From positions 1 to 62,007 of the forward strand of contig JAKSTU010000013.1 in assembly GCA_024402435.1 (NCBI GenBank): 62,007 nucleotides of DNA, read 5' to 3'. The translations under genes and the position numbers were made by a program. The stretch comes from Treponemataceae bacterium. Its GTDB lineage: Bacteria; Spirochaetota; Spirochaetia; Treponematales; Treponemataceae. Every line of letters begins with the position of its first letter. The first letter of the stretch is position 1. Below the pieces are notes generated by a model. It was not told where the DNA came from, did not search any database, and saw only the letters and a program-made list of their open reading frames with translations. Shown here in pieces: positions 17,878 through 26,844 of this stretch.

Positions 17878-18333
17878 TCAGTCCGCCTCTTTTCCGGATT
17901 TGAGTATCTCTATCTTCTCACGCACCCGCTGGTTTTCTTCGAGTATTTCCTGATTCGAAGACCGTCTTCTGTGAGTTGCCATCAGAAAATCTGCGATTCC
18001 GAGTCCCAGACTGATGACACCCGCTGTGATTGCAATTCCCATCTGTTCCCCGGAAGAAAGGTTTCCCGCTGCGGAAGATTTTGCCAGCGGATTCGGAATG
18101 TAATCAGGATTGAATCCGTTGATCAGATATCGGACAAGTGTATAGCCCAAAGTTACGTCCAATGTTACAAAGGGAAGTGATCCGAAAGCCACAATTTCTG
18201 CGTCACGAAAATCATAAAGCCAATCGGGAATATGAGTTTCTGAAAGAGAATCGATCTTTACCGTCGGTTCTGCACACCAGAGCCCGCAGGAAAAAGTCAC
18301 AAGACACAGAAAAGCCAGGATTTTTTTATGCAT
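17878..18333 (-). CDS. Small exported or membrane protein of unknown function
   Basis: This is a 151-residue protein with a signal peptide (MHKKILAFLCLVTFSCGLWC), one later hydrophobic helix (GIAITAGVISLGLGIADFLM) and a charged helical tail that may form a coiled coil (NQEILEENQRVREKIEIL). I recognise no family. The start at 18333 overlaps the yggS stop by 8 bp. The gene lies between yggS and a pseudouridine synthase, so the neighbours give no clue to function. Confidence 0.75.
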   Translation of the reverse strand: MHKKILAFLCLVTFSCGLWCAEPTVKIDSLSETHIPDWLYDFRDAEIVAFGSLPFVTLDVTLGYTLVRYLINGFNPDYIPNPLAKSSAAGNLSSGEQMGIAITAGVISLGLGIADFLMATHRRRSSNQEILEENQRVREKIEILKSGKEAD

Positions 18334-19039
18334 AAACCCGTTCACCGAAAATTGCGGTTCCGACACGAATCAATGAAGAACCTTCTTCAATTGCAATTTC
18401 AAAATCAGCACTCATGCCCATTGAAAGTTCATCAAGTTTCAATGCAGAAAAACGAGTCTGTACCTGATTCCGGATTTTCACAAGTTTCCTGAAAGAGGCC
18501 CGGATTGATTCTTCTTCGTCAGTAAAAGGAGCCATTGTCATAAAGCCAGCGGGAACAATTCCGCATCCGGCATTGGCTTCACAGAATTCAACAGTCCGAA
18601 GCAGTTCATCCAAATCGGTAAAACCGGCTTTTGAATCCTCGCCTGTATGAACTTCAAAAAGCAGTTTCAACGGTGTTGTCCGCTGAACTTTGCCGCACTG
18701 TCTGACAATTTCTTCCGCAAGATCAAAGCGGTCCACAGACTGAATGCAGGAAGCAAGCGGAACAATGTGCTTCACTTTGTTTTTCTGCAGGCTGCCGATA
18801 AGATGAAGAGAAACTTCAGGATTCTTCTCAAGCACTTCCGGAAATTTTTCAGCTGCTTCCTGCACACGGTTTTCACCGAACAGATCAAGACCAGCTTCGA
18901 TTGCCTCAAAAACAGCTTCCTGGGGATGGAACTTGCTTACTGCCATCAGTTTTACACTTTCAGGATTTCTTCCTGCACGGAGACATGCATTGAACATTTT
19001 TTCCTGAATTGACTGGACATTTTCTTTGATTGAACTCAT
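18326..19039 (-). CDS. YggS-family PLP homeostasis protein
   Basis: The 237-residue protein is a single-domain alanine-racemase-like barrel. The PLP lysine is in LMAVSKFHP, and FGENRVQEAAEK, HLIGSLQKNKVKH and LSMGMSADFEIAIEEGSSLI with RVGTAIFG are the family signatures. YggS proteins bind pyridoxal phosphate and balance vitamin B6 and amino acid pools without a known reaction. GGAG precedes the ATG at good spacing. Confidence 0.93.
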   Translation of the reverse strand: MSSIKENVQSIQEKMFNACLRAGRNPESVKLMAVSKFHPQEAVFEAIEAGLDLFGENRVQEAAEKFPEVLEKNPEVSLHLIGSLQKNKVKHIVPLASCIQSVDRFDLAEEIVRQCGKVQRTTPLKLLFEVHTGEDSKAGFTDLDELLRTVEFCEANAGCGIVPAGFMTMAPFTDEEESIRASFRKLVKIRNQVQTRFSALKLDELSMGMSADFEIAIEEGSSLIRVGTAIFGERVYA

Positions 19040-19061
19040 AAATTACTCCTGTCTGATCCGG

Positions 19062-19919
19062 TCAGTTTTTCAGAATGCGACTGCAGCAGTCACACAAATG
19101 AAGCATTTCTTCAAGAGAAAGCCTTTCCGCACGCACGGAAGGATCAATATCCGCCTCTGACAGAACTTGATCAACACGCCCCGCAAGAGGAGCAAAACCG
19201 GACAAATTGTTTTTCAATGTCTTGCGACGCTGCAGGAACATTGCACGAAGCAGCTTCATAAAAAGTGCAGGATCTTCGCAACGTGGAAAATCATTCCGTT
19301 TTACCATCAGAACAGAACGGGAATCCACATTGGGACGCGGCCAGAAGTTTCCGCCGCCCAAATCTGCAAGAGGCGTAACATTATAGGCCCACTGACACAG
19401 AACAGAAAAAGAGGAATAATCTTCCGAACCGCACGGAGCCGTAATGCGCTGGGCAACTTCCTTCTGGACAGTTACTACGCATTTGTCAAAGCGGACGTCA
19501 TGACTGATCATGTCTGCAATTACTGTTGCGGCAATGTTGTAAGGCAAATTGCTGAAAAACCTGTCAGGCACACCCTTTGCTTCCTTTTCTGAAAGCCAGG
19601 TTTTAAGCACGTCTCCCTGCACCAAAGAAAAACTGCTGTTTTTGCCGAACAGTTCCTGCAGAATCTCCGAAAAACCTCTGTCAATTTCAAAGGCGGTAAT
19701 TTTTGCACCACGCTTCAAGATTTCGTCAGTCATGCAGCCCAGTCCGGGACCGACTTCCCAAACTGTGGAATTCTCAGAAATGTCCAATGCATCAATCAGT
19801 TTTTTGCGCGCGTCTCCATTGACCAGAAAATTCTGTCCGAATTTTTTCTGCATGGAAAGTCCTCTGCTTTCAAGAAAATTCTTCAGAAAAGCCGGAGAAT
19901 TATAATCTATTTTTTCCAT
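19062..19919 (-). CDS. rsmA: 16S rRNA A1518/A1519 dimethyltransferase
   Basis: The protein (285 residues) has the SAM-binding motif VWEVGPGLGCMTDEIL, the catalytic FSNLPYNIA and the C-terminal helical domain with LRAMFLQRRKTLKNNL. It dimethylates two adenines near the 3' end of 16S rRNA during 30S maturation. The ATG at 19919 follows GAGG at ideal spacing; an ATG six codons upstream (19937) has only a weak site. It sits between yggS and comEC on the same strand. Confidence 0.93.
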   Translation of the reverse strand: MEKIDYNSPAFLKNFLESRGLSMQKKFGQNFLVNGDARKKLIDALDISENSTVWEVGPGLGCMTDEILKRGAKITAFEIDRGFSEILQELFGKNSSFSLVQGDVLKTWLSEKEAKGVPDRFFSNLPYNIAATVIADMISHDVRFDKCVVTVQKEVAQRITAPCGSEDYSSFSVLCQWAYNVTPLADLGGGNFWPRPNVDSRSVLMVKRNDFPRCEDPALFMKLLRAMFLQRRKTLKNNLSGFAPLAGRVDQVLSEADIDPSVRAERLSLEEMLHLCDCCSRILKN

Positions 19920-19980
19920 CAGTTCCTCATTATTCATGGAATCTCAAACAAACAGCCTGCTACCGATCCAAAAAAGTTTT

Positions 19981-21324
19981 TCAGAAAACCACCGGCGGTA
20001 CACGGGCAAAGAACGCAACCAGGAAAATGATTGCTTCATACAACTTGTTCATTATAACGCCAAGAGGCATTGAAAGAAAAGGTACTAAACACCCGGCAAG
20101 TACAAACCACAGTCCTGATGTTACAAAAAGTGTTGCCAGAGGCGTTACCAGAAGACTTGCAATTATTCCTATGGGCGTACATTGCCCGAAAAGACGGACT
20201 GCAGCCGGAAGTGTGCATACAAAGGCTCCCGTTGCTGCCGCCAGGTTTGATGAAAGCCATTTCGGGAAAAAAGGCATAAGCAGGTTTTTGATGAATCTGT
20301 CCCCAAGAATTACACCAAGCAGCGCAGAATAGGACAGCATGAACGCAGCACTGGTAACGTCTCCGGGAGAAATTGCCACATGCACGACAAAAGTCAATGA
20401 CAATAATGACAGCGGATCCGGCCTGACAAAGCACCATTGCAGTACAAAACCGATGGTCATGGAAAGAAGTGCGCGAAAAAGTGAGGGCGTAAGGCCGGCA
20501 AACCAGACAAATGCAAAGGAAGCCATCAGTGCACAAAAGGGCATCCATTTTTTTCCGGCAACAGGAAAGGAAGTTTTTTTTGCGATGGAAGAAAACAGGG
20601 ACAAATGCATTCCTGACAGAGCAAGAATGTGAGACAGGCCGGACAGTCTGAAGGCTTCCGAAACGGCCGGATCAGTGTATTCTTTTGCCCCGGACAGCAA
20701 AGCAAGAAGAAGACCGCCTGCACTGCCCCATGCAAACAAAATCCTTCTGAACTGAAGACGCAGCAAAGCTCTTGCCAAAGAAAGCCTGTCTTTCCATGCA
20801 AGAACCTCATATCCCGAAGCAAAAAAAACGGCAGTTCCGTCCTGGGAAAGGTCCGGGGAAAAAAACACGGAAGCATTCAGCAAGGCACCCTGCTCCACAA
20901 AGAAGGGATTGTCTGCTTCAAGAGCAAAGGTTGTCTGACGAGGAAAAAAAGGATTTCCGGAGTTATAAGGCAAACTTTTCTTATGATCGGAAACAGCCGC
21001 AGAATAAAGTTTTCCGGGGAAAAAAGCTTCTACAGATTCGGACTTCAGATACAAATCAATTTTTCCGGAAGCTTCCGCGAAAAAATCATGATTCTGGTTT
21101 ACGGAACAGCCGCATTCATCACAATCAAGAACAATCCTGTAATATTTTCCGGAAGATGTTTTTGAAGGTGATGAAGTGACTCTGCCTGATACAACCCGCA
21201 CTTGCTCCGGAGGAATCAGACTGCAGAACGGATTCTGAACCTTCAGCGGGAAAATACCTGAATAAATCAGAAATGCGGAAAAAACAGATGCAACAACAAT
21301 CGGATTAAAATTTCTTTTTACCAC
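19981..21324 (-). CDS. comEC: ComEC/Rec2-family DNA channel protein, short form
   Basis: The 447-residue protein has several membrane segments and the Competence domain (LLLALLSGAKEYTD, LSGLSHILALSGMHLSLFSS). In competent bacteria ComEC carries single-stranded DNA across the inner membrane. Here the C-terminal metallo-beta-lactamase-like domain is absent, so the protein is much shorter than the usual 700 or more residues. The frame starts with GTG inside the stop region of the upstream gene (7-bp overlap). No other competence gene is visible, so natural uptake is not implied. Confidence 0.85.
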   Translation of the reverse strand: MVKRNFNPIVVASVFSAFLIYSGIFPLKVQNPFCSLIPPEQVRVVSGRVTSSPSKTSSGKYYRIVLDCDECGCSVNQNHDFFAEASGKIDLYLKSESVEAFFPGKLYSAAVSDHKKSLPYNSGNPFFPRQTTFALEADNPFFVEQGALLNASVFFSPDLSQDGTAVFFASGYEVLAWKDRLSLARALLRLQFRRILFAWGSAGGLLLALLSGAKEYTDPAVSEAFRLSGLSHILALSGMHLSLFSSIAKKTSFPVAGKKWMPFCALMASFAFVWFAGLTPSLFRALLSMTIGFVLQWCFVRPDPLSLLSLTFVVHVAISPGDVTSAAFMLSYSALLGVILGDRFIKNLLMPFFPKWLSSNLAAATGAFVCTLPAAVRLFGQCTPIGIIASLLVTPLATLFVTSGLWFVLAGCLVPFLSMPLGVIMNKLYEAIIFLVAFFARVPPVVF

Positions 21325-22523
21325 TTCAGACTCGCGAGTGCATCGCGGGAAGCATCGACAATTTCCTGATCATAAGGAGTGTACAGAGTATACAGAAGAT
21401 TATCAAAAGCGGTCTTGTCACCCAAACTTCCCAAAGCATTGATTACAGCAAGAACAACTGTTTTGCTCTGGGGAATTCCTGATTCCGTAAGCTGATTCAA
21501 AGACCCTAAATAAGCAGAAAGAACTTCACCCGCATTCAAAGCGGCCAATTCTCTTTCAGCCTGAATTATTTCCACAAAATTCTTTTCTGAAAGGTTTCCC
21601 TCTGCATATTCTTCGGAAGCGGCCTCAAAAACCAATGTAATCAGATTACCGGAACGGGTCCAGCTGACACGGCGCAATTCTCTCAGCGCATCCATCTTAA
21701 GGGCAATAAAATCTTCACGGGTTCCGAAAGAATCCCCCGTATATATTATTGCTCCGGAGAGTGCAATTTCTGCAATTTCTGCACGGAAAAAATCAGAATT
21801 TTTTTTGTTTTCCAGAATTATTTTGAGTGCCAGCAGTCTTTCTGAATAAGTTCCGTTTCTGAGAACTTTTGCCACGTTGCTTCTGAGTGTGTCCGTAAGC
21901 AGGTTTATTCCGTTTATGCACAGGGCAACCTGTTCTTCAGAGCAAGCCGGATTTGAGGCAAATGCAAAAAGTACGTCAAAAGATGAATCCTTCTGGAAAG
22001 CAAGCAGACAATTGATTACCGCAGAAACAAGACTTCCGTCGGTGTCGGAAGAGTTTTTTGCCAATTCAAGGCCGAAATCATTCATCAGTTTTATGACAGT
22101 CTGGTTTTCTGCGCCCACAACTGCAAATGTTTCTGCCAAAGCAACACGTACTGAAGAATTGTCCCAGGCGTTGAAAACCTGAATCAGCAGATGATTCAGC
22201 TGTGTTCTGTCCAAAGTTATGAGAGTTGCTGCCCGCACGCATGCAGATGCAAGTTCAGGCATGAACATTTCGTTTTTCAGGAGCACCGCATTGTCTATGA
22301 CAAACTCCAATGCATCAACATACAGTTCGTCACAAATCAGTCTGCTGCTGTACGCAGTCCGGATTACGGAAGTTTTGTCAGCAATGTTTCCGGCAGCAAA
22401 GAATTTCCGGTATTCAAAAGACAGGTCCGAGTTTTCTGCAGGGGACTTTCCCGCGGTCTGTGCAAAAATCATGGTATTGGAAATAATCAGCAGAAAGCAA
22501 AAAGAAAACAGCAAACGTTTCAT
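21318..22523 (-). CDS. Exported alpha-helical repeat protein of unknown function
   Basis: The product is 401 residues with a signal peptide (MKRLLFSFCFLLIISNTMIF, then AQ). The rest is helical with repeating hydrophobic helices, for example NSSVRVALAETFAVVGAENQ and SLVSAVINCLLAF and a C-terminal VDASRDALASLKW, which suggests HEAT-like repeats; I do not recognise a named family. The start overlaps the stop of the PilZ gene as ATGA, and its end overlaps comEC, so the three genes are translationally linked. A periplasmic scaffold role is a guess. Confidence 0.75.
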   Translation of the reverse strand: MKRLLFSFCFLLIISNTMIFAQTAGKSPAENSDLSFEYRKFFAAGNIADKTSVIRTAYSSRLICDELYVDALEFVIDNAVLLKNEMFMPELASACVRAATLITLDRTQLNHLLIQVFNAWDNSSVRVALAETFAVVGAENQTVIKLMNDFGLELAKNSSDTDGSLVSAVINCLLAFQKDSSFDVLFAFASNPACSEEQVALCINGINLLTDTLRSNVAKVLRNGTYSERLLALKIILENKKNSDFFRAEIAEIALSGAIIYTGDSFGTREDFIALKMDALRELRRVSWTRSGNLITLVFEAASEEYAEGNLSEKNFVEIIQAERELAALNAGEVLSAYLGSLNQLTESGIPQSKTVVLAVINALGSLGDKTAFDNLLYTLYTPYDQEIVDASRDALASLKW

Positions 22524-23836
22524 ACAACCTCCGATTGATGATCAGAATTTGTTTTATCAAGAGGATCAAGAGTTTCGTCCATTCCGGTTTCATAAGAAAA
22601 AGAATCGGGCATTTCAGGTATCAGTTCCGTCACCATGTCTTCCGGTTCAGACTGAGGTTCCCCATCGTCTCCGCCATAAACCGCACCAACATCAGCAGCT
22701 GACTGACCGGCATTTCCAGATTCTGACCTGTCTGCTTCGGAAGGCACACCTTCCACACCCGCAGCTTTTGCCGCTTCTGCAACAGCCTGAGCCTCTTCCT
22801 GACTGTCATTTTCCGCGCCCTGGATAGCTTCAAACACTTCGCGCTGTTCCTGGGGCAAAACATTGTATACATATGTCAGAATATCATTGCGGCTTACTTC
22901 CGGCAGGTTGAAGCATTCAAAATGCAGCCGTGACTGATTAAGATTCTGATTGAATTCAACAGCCCTGACGATTCCGAACATGACAATCCATTTGTCATTC
23001 AACTGGAACTGCAGTTTTATCGTAATATTCCGCCGTCCCATACCGCCGATGCGGATCATGGCACCGTCTTCGGAAATGTCTTCAATAATGCACTTCAGAC
23101 CGGGAGTTGTTTCCAGGCTGTAACGGCTCATGGTTTCAGATTTTACAACATAAAGAGCTGCCGGAACCGAACATGCACACCGTACGGATTTGCGTTTCTG
23201 AGTGCGGATAAGCTGATCAGTGTGCTGAAGGAACAGTGCGTTCTTTCCTCCGAAAGGTACGGAATTCAGAACCGTCGTATCAAAAACATAACCTGCATCT
23301 CCAAGCCGCTGCAGATAAATGCTTATTGTCCGTCCGATCCATTCATGGCCTCCGAACAGCACCTGATTTTTCTGAACCGGCAAAGAAATGACAAGTTCCC
23401 GTCCGTTGTTCAGAACCTGAGAAGTAAAGACACCGAAAGATTTTACGACAATTCGGATTTTCTGCCCAACGGCAAGACCTTTTGTAGTTTTCAGGCTGTG
23501 ACTGTTCTTTGGATCCAGTTCAACTTTTGTCCGGTACTTGTAGAGCTTGGAAAGAAAATTCTGAACACGTGGCGTATTTTCTACACCTCTGATTCTTGCA
23601 TCCTTAAGAATGTAAGCAATTCCCTGATTAAGAGCCGGAACTGACCAATAAAGAGCTGTGGGTTCGGCAAGACGTGCCGTAAGAGCAACTTGATGAAGAA
23701 GGAGAATTTCACTAAGTTTAAAACCGTTGTCAAAACCAGTGGTAAAAAAACTGATTACGCCTTTTTTTCCCAATACCAGCCGCAAAACCACGACTGAGGC
23801 AATAATCAGGACAGCAATGATTATCAACAGTTTCAA
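22520..23836 (-). CDS. Membrane-anchored PilZ-domain cyclic-di-GMP receptor
   Basis: The product is 438 residues with an N-terminal membrane helix (KLLIIIAVLIIASVVVLRLV), a domain of about 180 residues and a PilZ domain. RTQKRKSVR provides the RxxxR arm and EDISEDGAMIRIGG the D/NxSxxG motif, so cyclic di-GMP binding is expected. An acidic, Ala-rich tail follows. AAGGAG stands 7 nt before the TTG at 23836, which makes that the likely start; an ATG ten codons upstream (23866) has no ribosome site. Treponema denticola has a PilZ protein shown to bind cyclic di-GMP and affect motility; this may be its counterpart. Confidence 0.88.
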   Translation of the reverse strand: MKLLIIIAVLIIASVVVLRLVLGKKGVISFFTTGFDNGFKLSEILLLHQVALTARLAEPTALYWSVPALNQGIAYILKDARIRGVENTPRVQNFLSKLYKYRTKVELDPKNSHSLKTTKGLAVGQKIRIVVKSFGVFTSQVLNNGRELVISLPVQKNQVLFGGHEWIGRTISIYLQRLGDAGYVFDTTVLNSVPFGGKNALFLQHTDQLIRTQKRKSVRCACSVPAALYVVKSETMSRYSLETTPGLKCIIEDISEDGAMIRIGGMGRRNITIKLQFQLNDKWIVMFGIVRAVEFNQNLNQSRLHFECFNLPEVSRNDILTYVYNVLPQEQREVFEAIQGAENDSQEEAQAVAEAAKAAGVEGVPSEADRSESGNAGQSAADVGAVYGGDDGEPQSEPEDMVTELIPEMPDSFSYETGMDETLDPLDKTNSDHQSEVV

Positions 23837-23879
23837 ACAAAAACTCCTTCGAGGTAATTTTAACATATTCGGGCAGAAA

Positions 23880-24542
23880 ATGCAGTATTCCTTTTACAGT
23901 TTTATAGAAGTTTTTGCAGTTTTTCTCATCTTCGTTTGCCCTTCACTTTCAAATTCCATTCTGCATTTTTTCTCAGGAACAGTACCGGAAGTCCCCGTTG
24001 TTCAGAACATGAGTTTCATTCAGCTTGCGGTCTATTTTCTGACTGCAGTTTTTTTCACAGTGCGCACAAAATCTTTTTCCCAAAATCCCGATCATCCCGA
24101 ACAATCATCTGATCCGAAGAAAGCTCCAAAACCATGGCAAAAAGCACTTTATGTGTCCGTAACCTTCATTCTTCTTGCAGGAAACGGATTCCTCTGGAGT
24201 TCTGCAAACAAACAGCCGGCAATGAATGCAGAAATCTCGTTTTTTTCTGTTTCGGCAACAGTCATTTACGCTTTTTTTGAAGAATCCCTTTTCCGTTTTT
24301 ATCTTCCTGAAGGATTCAGAATGCTCACAAAAAGAAAAATTCCCCTGCCTGCAACAATCTGTTTTTTCTCACTGATTTTCGCGGCATGCCATCTTTATAT
24401 GGGCATATTCGCTTTTTTCAATGCATTCATCGCTGCACTGATTCTCCATTTTTCGGCAGCAAGAACAAAATCCCCTTTCTGCAATGTTTTTTCCCACACG
24501 CTGTACAACATTACGGCACTTGTTCTTATGACACTTCTTTAG
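23880..24542 (+). CDS. CPBP-family intramembrane metalloprotease
   Basis: The protein has 220 residues and several membrane helices. The family motif EExxxR is present in YAFFEESLFRFYLPE, with later His residues in FAACHLYMG and FSHTLYNITA that complete the metal site of CAAX-protease/bacteriocin-processing (Abi) enzymes. The substrate is unknown. The start at 23880 is chosen because the membrane helices begin just after it; longer frames would overlap the divergent PilZ gene. The stop is 13 bp before cca. Confidence 0.8.
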   Translation: MQYSFYSFIEVFAVFLIFVCPSLSNSILHFFSGTVPEVPVVQNMSFIQLAVYFLTAVFFTVRTKSFSQNPDHPEQSSDPKKAPKPWQKALYVSVTFILLAGNGFLWSSANKQPAMNAEISFFSVSATVIYAFFEESLFRFYLPEGFRMLTKRKIPLPATICFFSLIFAACHLYMGIFAFFNAFIAALILHFSAARTKSPFCNVFSHTLYNITALVLMTLL

Positions 24543-24543
24543 G

Positions 24544-24549
24544 TATATT
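24544..24549 (+). promoter_or_regulatory. -10 box TATATT for cca, 6 nt before the ATG
   Basis: TATATT lies in the short gap after the protease gene, 6 nt from the cca start. TTGTTC stands 18 bp upstream at 24520-24525. There is no Shine-Dalgarno sequence, so a leaderless cca message is possible beside readthrough from the protease gene. Confidence 0.4.
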
Positions 24550-24555
24550 TTTTTC

Positions 24556-26019
24556 ATGATGAACAAGATTTCAATTCCACCTGTTCTTAAAGAAATGAAC
24601 GCTTTTTTTGAAGAAAAAGGATTTGAAGCCTACCTGGTAGGCGGTGCCGTCAGGGATTTTATCCGCGGAAAAAAACCTTCAGACTTTGATGTTGCAACAA
24701 ATGCAAAGCCGGAAGATGTTGTCAGGATTTTCAGAAAGGTGATTCCCACCGGAATTGAGCACGGCACTGTAACAGTCCTTTTCAAGGGATACGAAATCGA
24801 AGTTACTACATACAGGCTTGAAAAAGATTACACAGATGCCCGCCACCCGGACTCGGTGGTCTACACGAACGACATTACGGAAGATTTGTCCCGACGCGAT
24901 TTTACGATGAATGCCATTGCGGCTTCGTTGAAAGACGGAACCATTGCAGACCCTTTTGACGGCCAGTCTGACATCGGAAAAAAAATCATCAGAACTGTAG
25001 GCAACCCTGACGAGCGTTTCAACGAAGACGGACTCAGACCGATCCGGGCAATACGTTTTGCATCCCAGACAGGTTTTGCAATTGAGGACGCCACGCTCAA
25101 AGCAATTCCTGCAGCAATAGAAAAGACAAAAACTGTTTCGATAGAACGCTTTCGGGACGAATTTACAAAGATAATCTGCTCCCAGAATCCTTCACAAGGA
25201 CTCAGACTGCTTGAACAGGCCGGACTTCTGGAATTTTTCCTGCCGGAACTTTCTGCATGCCGGGGCGTTGAACAGGCTGATGCAAGAGGGCATCACAAAT
25301 ACGATGTGCTTGACCACATGTTCATGGCTCTTGAAGGAGCTGCATGGCTTGAAAATCAGAGGGATTCAGTTCCGAATCAGGAAGTCCGTCTTGCGTCACT
25401 TTTTCACGATGTGGGAAAACCGTGCTGCAAAAAAGATTCCGTACAGAACGGAGAAACAATCCATACTTTTTTCAACCATGACAATGCCGGTGCAAAAATC
25501 ACTGATTCAATACTGACGCGGCTCCGCTATCCGAAAGCCACTTCCACCTATGTCCGCCATCTTGTAAAGCAGCACATGTTTTTTTACGAAAGCAGCTGGA
25601 CTGATGCCGCAATAAGACGCTTTCTTGTCAGAATCACGCCTCCTGGAGCAAAAGACACGTCTCCTGCTTCACCGGAAATCAGAAAGACACTGGAAGACCT
25701 TTTTGACCTCCGTATTTCCGATGTCTGCGGAATGTCAGGAATTCCGGCCTGTCTTTCAAAAGGACCCTGGGCAGAAAATCTCTGTGAGTTCAAAGAACGC
25801 ATAGAAAAAATTTCCGCAGAACAGACAGCAATTTCTCTCAAGGATCTTGCGGTAAGCGGCAAAGACCTGATTGCAAACGGCTTTGAAAGCGGCAGAGAAC
25901 TTGGGATGATTCTGAATGAGCTGCTCAACGCAGTGATTGACGAACCGGATCTGAACACCAAAGAAAAACTCTTTGAAATTGCAGAAAAACTCCGTCAGCG
26001 GCAGACACCTGATTTCTGA
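24556..26019 (+). CDS. CCA tRNA nucleotidyltransferase / poly(A) polymerase family
   Basis: The 487-residue enzyme has the class II nucleotidyltransferase head (YLVGGAVRDFIRGKKPSDFD with its catalytic DxD, RRDFTMNAIA, DGLRPIRAIRFASQTGF) and an HD domain (LASLFHDVGKPCC, FNHDNAGA). It adds or repairs the CCA end of tRNAs. That fits the tRNA-Leu gene in this window, which does not encode CCA. The 3' end overlaps the convergent unknown gene by 25 bp. Confidence 0.9.
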   Translation: MMNKISIPPVLKEMNAFFEEKGFEAYLVGGAVRDFIRGKKPSDFDVATNAKPEDVVRIFRKVIPTGIEHGTVTVLFKGYEIEVTTYRLEKDYTDARHPDSVVYTNDITEDLSRRDFTMNAIAASLKDGTIADPFDGQSDIGKKIIRTVGNPDERFNEDGLRPIRAIRFASQTGFAIEDATLKAIPAAIEKTKTVSIERFRDEFTKIICSQNPSQGLRLLEQAGLLEFFLPELSACRGVEQADARGHHKYDVLDHMFMALEGAAWLENQRDSVPNQEVRLASLFHDVGKPCCKKDSVQNGETIHTFFNHDNAGAKITDSILTRLRYPKATSTYVRHLVKQHMFFYESSWTDAAIRRFLVRITPPGAKDTSPASPEIRKTLEDLFDLRISDVCGMSGIPACLSKGPWAENLCEFKERIEKISAEQTAISLKDLAVSGKDLIANGFESGRELGMILNELLNAVIDEPDLNTKEKLFEIAEKLRQRQTPDF

Positions 26020-26798
26020 TCTTTTTCCATTTTGGCACGCCAGACAAGAGCTTTTTTCTTGTGTTCTTCAGCATTGTCTTTTTCACTTAAAAGCACTTCG
26101 ATTCGGCGCAATGCCAAAAGATAATTGATTGCAAGGCGTATGTCATCAAGACGTTTCGTAGAAAGTTCATACTTGTCGCGATACGCTGTTGCAGATTTGT
26201 CAAGAAGCTGTTTTATCAGTCTGATGTAATACACTGTATTGTCAAAATCACTTGAGCGGGGATCAAAATAAGTTTTTACTGCTTCTTTCAAATCAAGAAG
26301 ATTTTTCGCAACTGTGGCATACCGGCCTTCAAGTTCAACAAAAGCCCATTTCCATTTGGTGTTGTCTCCGTACGCGTCAACAATCAGCCTGATTGCAAGG
26401 CCAAGTTTCCGTACAAGATAAAAACGCTTTTCAAGAGGCAAATTGCTGATCTGTGCAACTTTGTCTTCGTAATCGGTATACGGAACATCAATGGATGCAG
26501 TAACAATTTCTTCAAGATAAATAATGGCTTTGTAAAGTGCTTTGCGTCCTTCGTTGAGAGCATCTGTATTTTTTGCCTGGAGAAGAGCGACAGAAAGATT
26601 GTTGATCGTAAGATAAAGTGTGGAAACATAAATCATTTCTTCGCACAAAAGGATTTTTTTATATCCGATGCCCGTATTGTCCCGCTCAATCAATGAAAGA
26701 ATGCTTTTTTCTTTTTCAAAGGATTTTTGAACCAGATCTTTGTACGACTGTGCTTTTTCTTCAAAATCTTTTCTGCTTTCTGCTGTAATCTTAGCCAT
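25995..26798 (-). CDS. Conserved protein of unknown function, helical
   Basis: The 267-residue protein is charged and almost wholly helical, with no signal peptide or membrane segment. The order with recN, nadK, the DegT-like gene and cheW is, as I recall, kept in Treponema pallidum, which suggests a treponemal core protein. I recognise no domain. The ATG follows AAGGAGAAGG. The gene is last in the minus block and overlaps cca at its 3' end. Confidence 0.8.
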   Translation of the reverse strand: MAKITAESRKDFEEKAQSYKDLVQKSFEKEKSILSLIERDNTGIGYKKILLCEEMIYVSTLYLTINNLSVALLQAKNTDALNEGRKALYKAIIYLEEIVTASIDVPYTDYEDKVAQISNLPLEKRFYLVRKLGLAIRLIVDAYGDNTKWKWAFVELEGRYATVAKNLLDLKEAVKTYFDPRSSDFDNTVYYIRLIKQLLDKSATAYRDKYELSTKRLDDIRLAINYLLALRRIEVLLSEKDNAEEHKKKALVWRAKMEKDQKSGVCR

Positions 26799-26844
26799 AA
26801 ATCCTTCTCCTTCAAAAAAATCGTTTTACCGGGTGTCCATGAAA

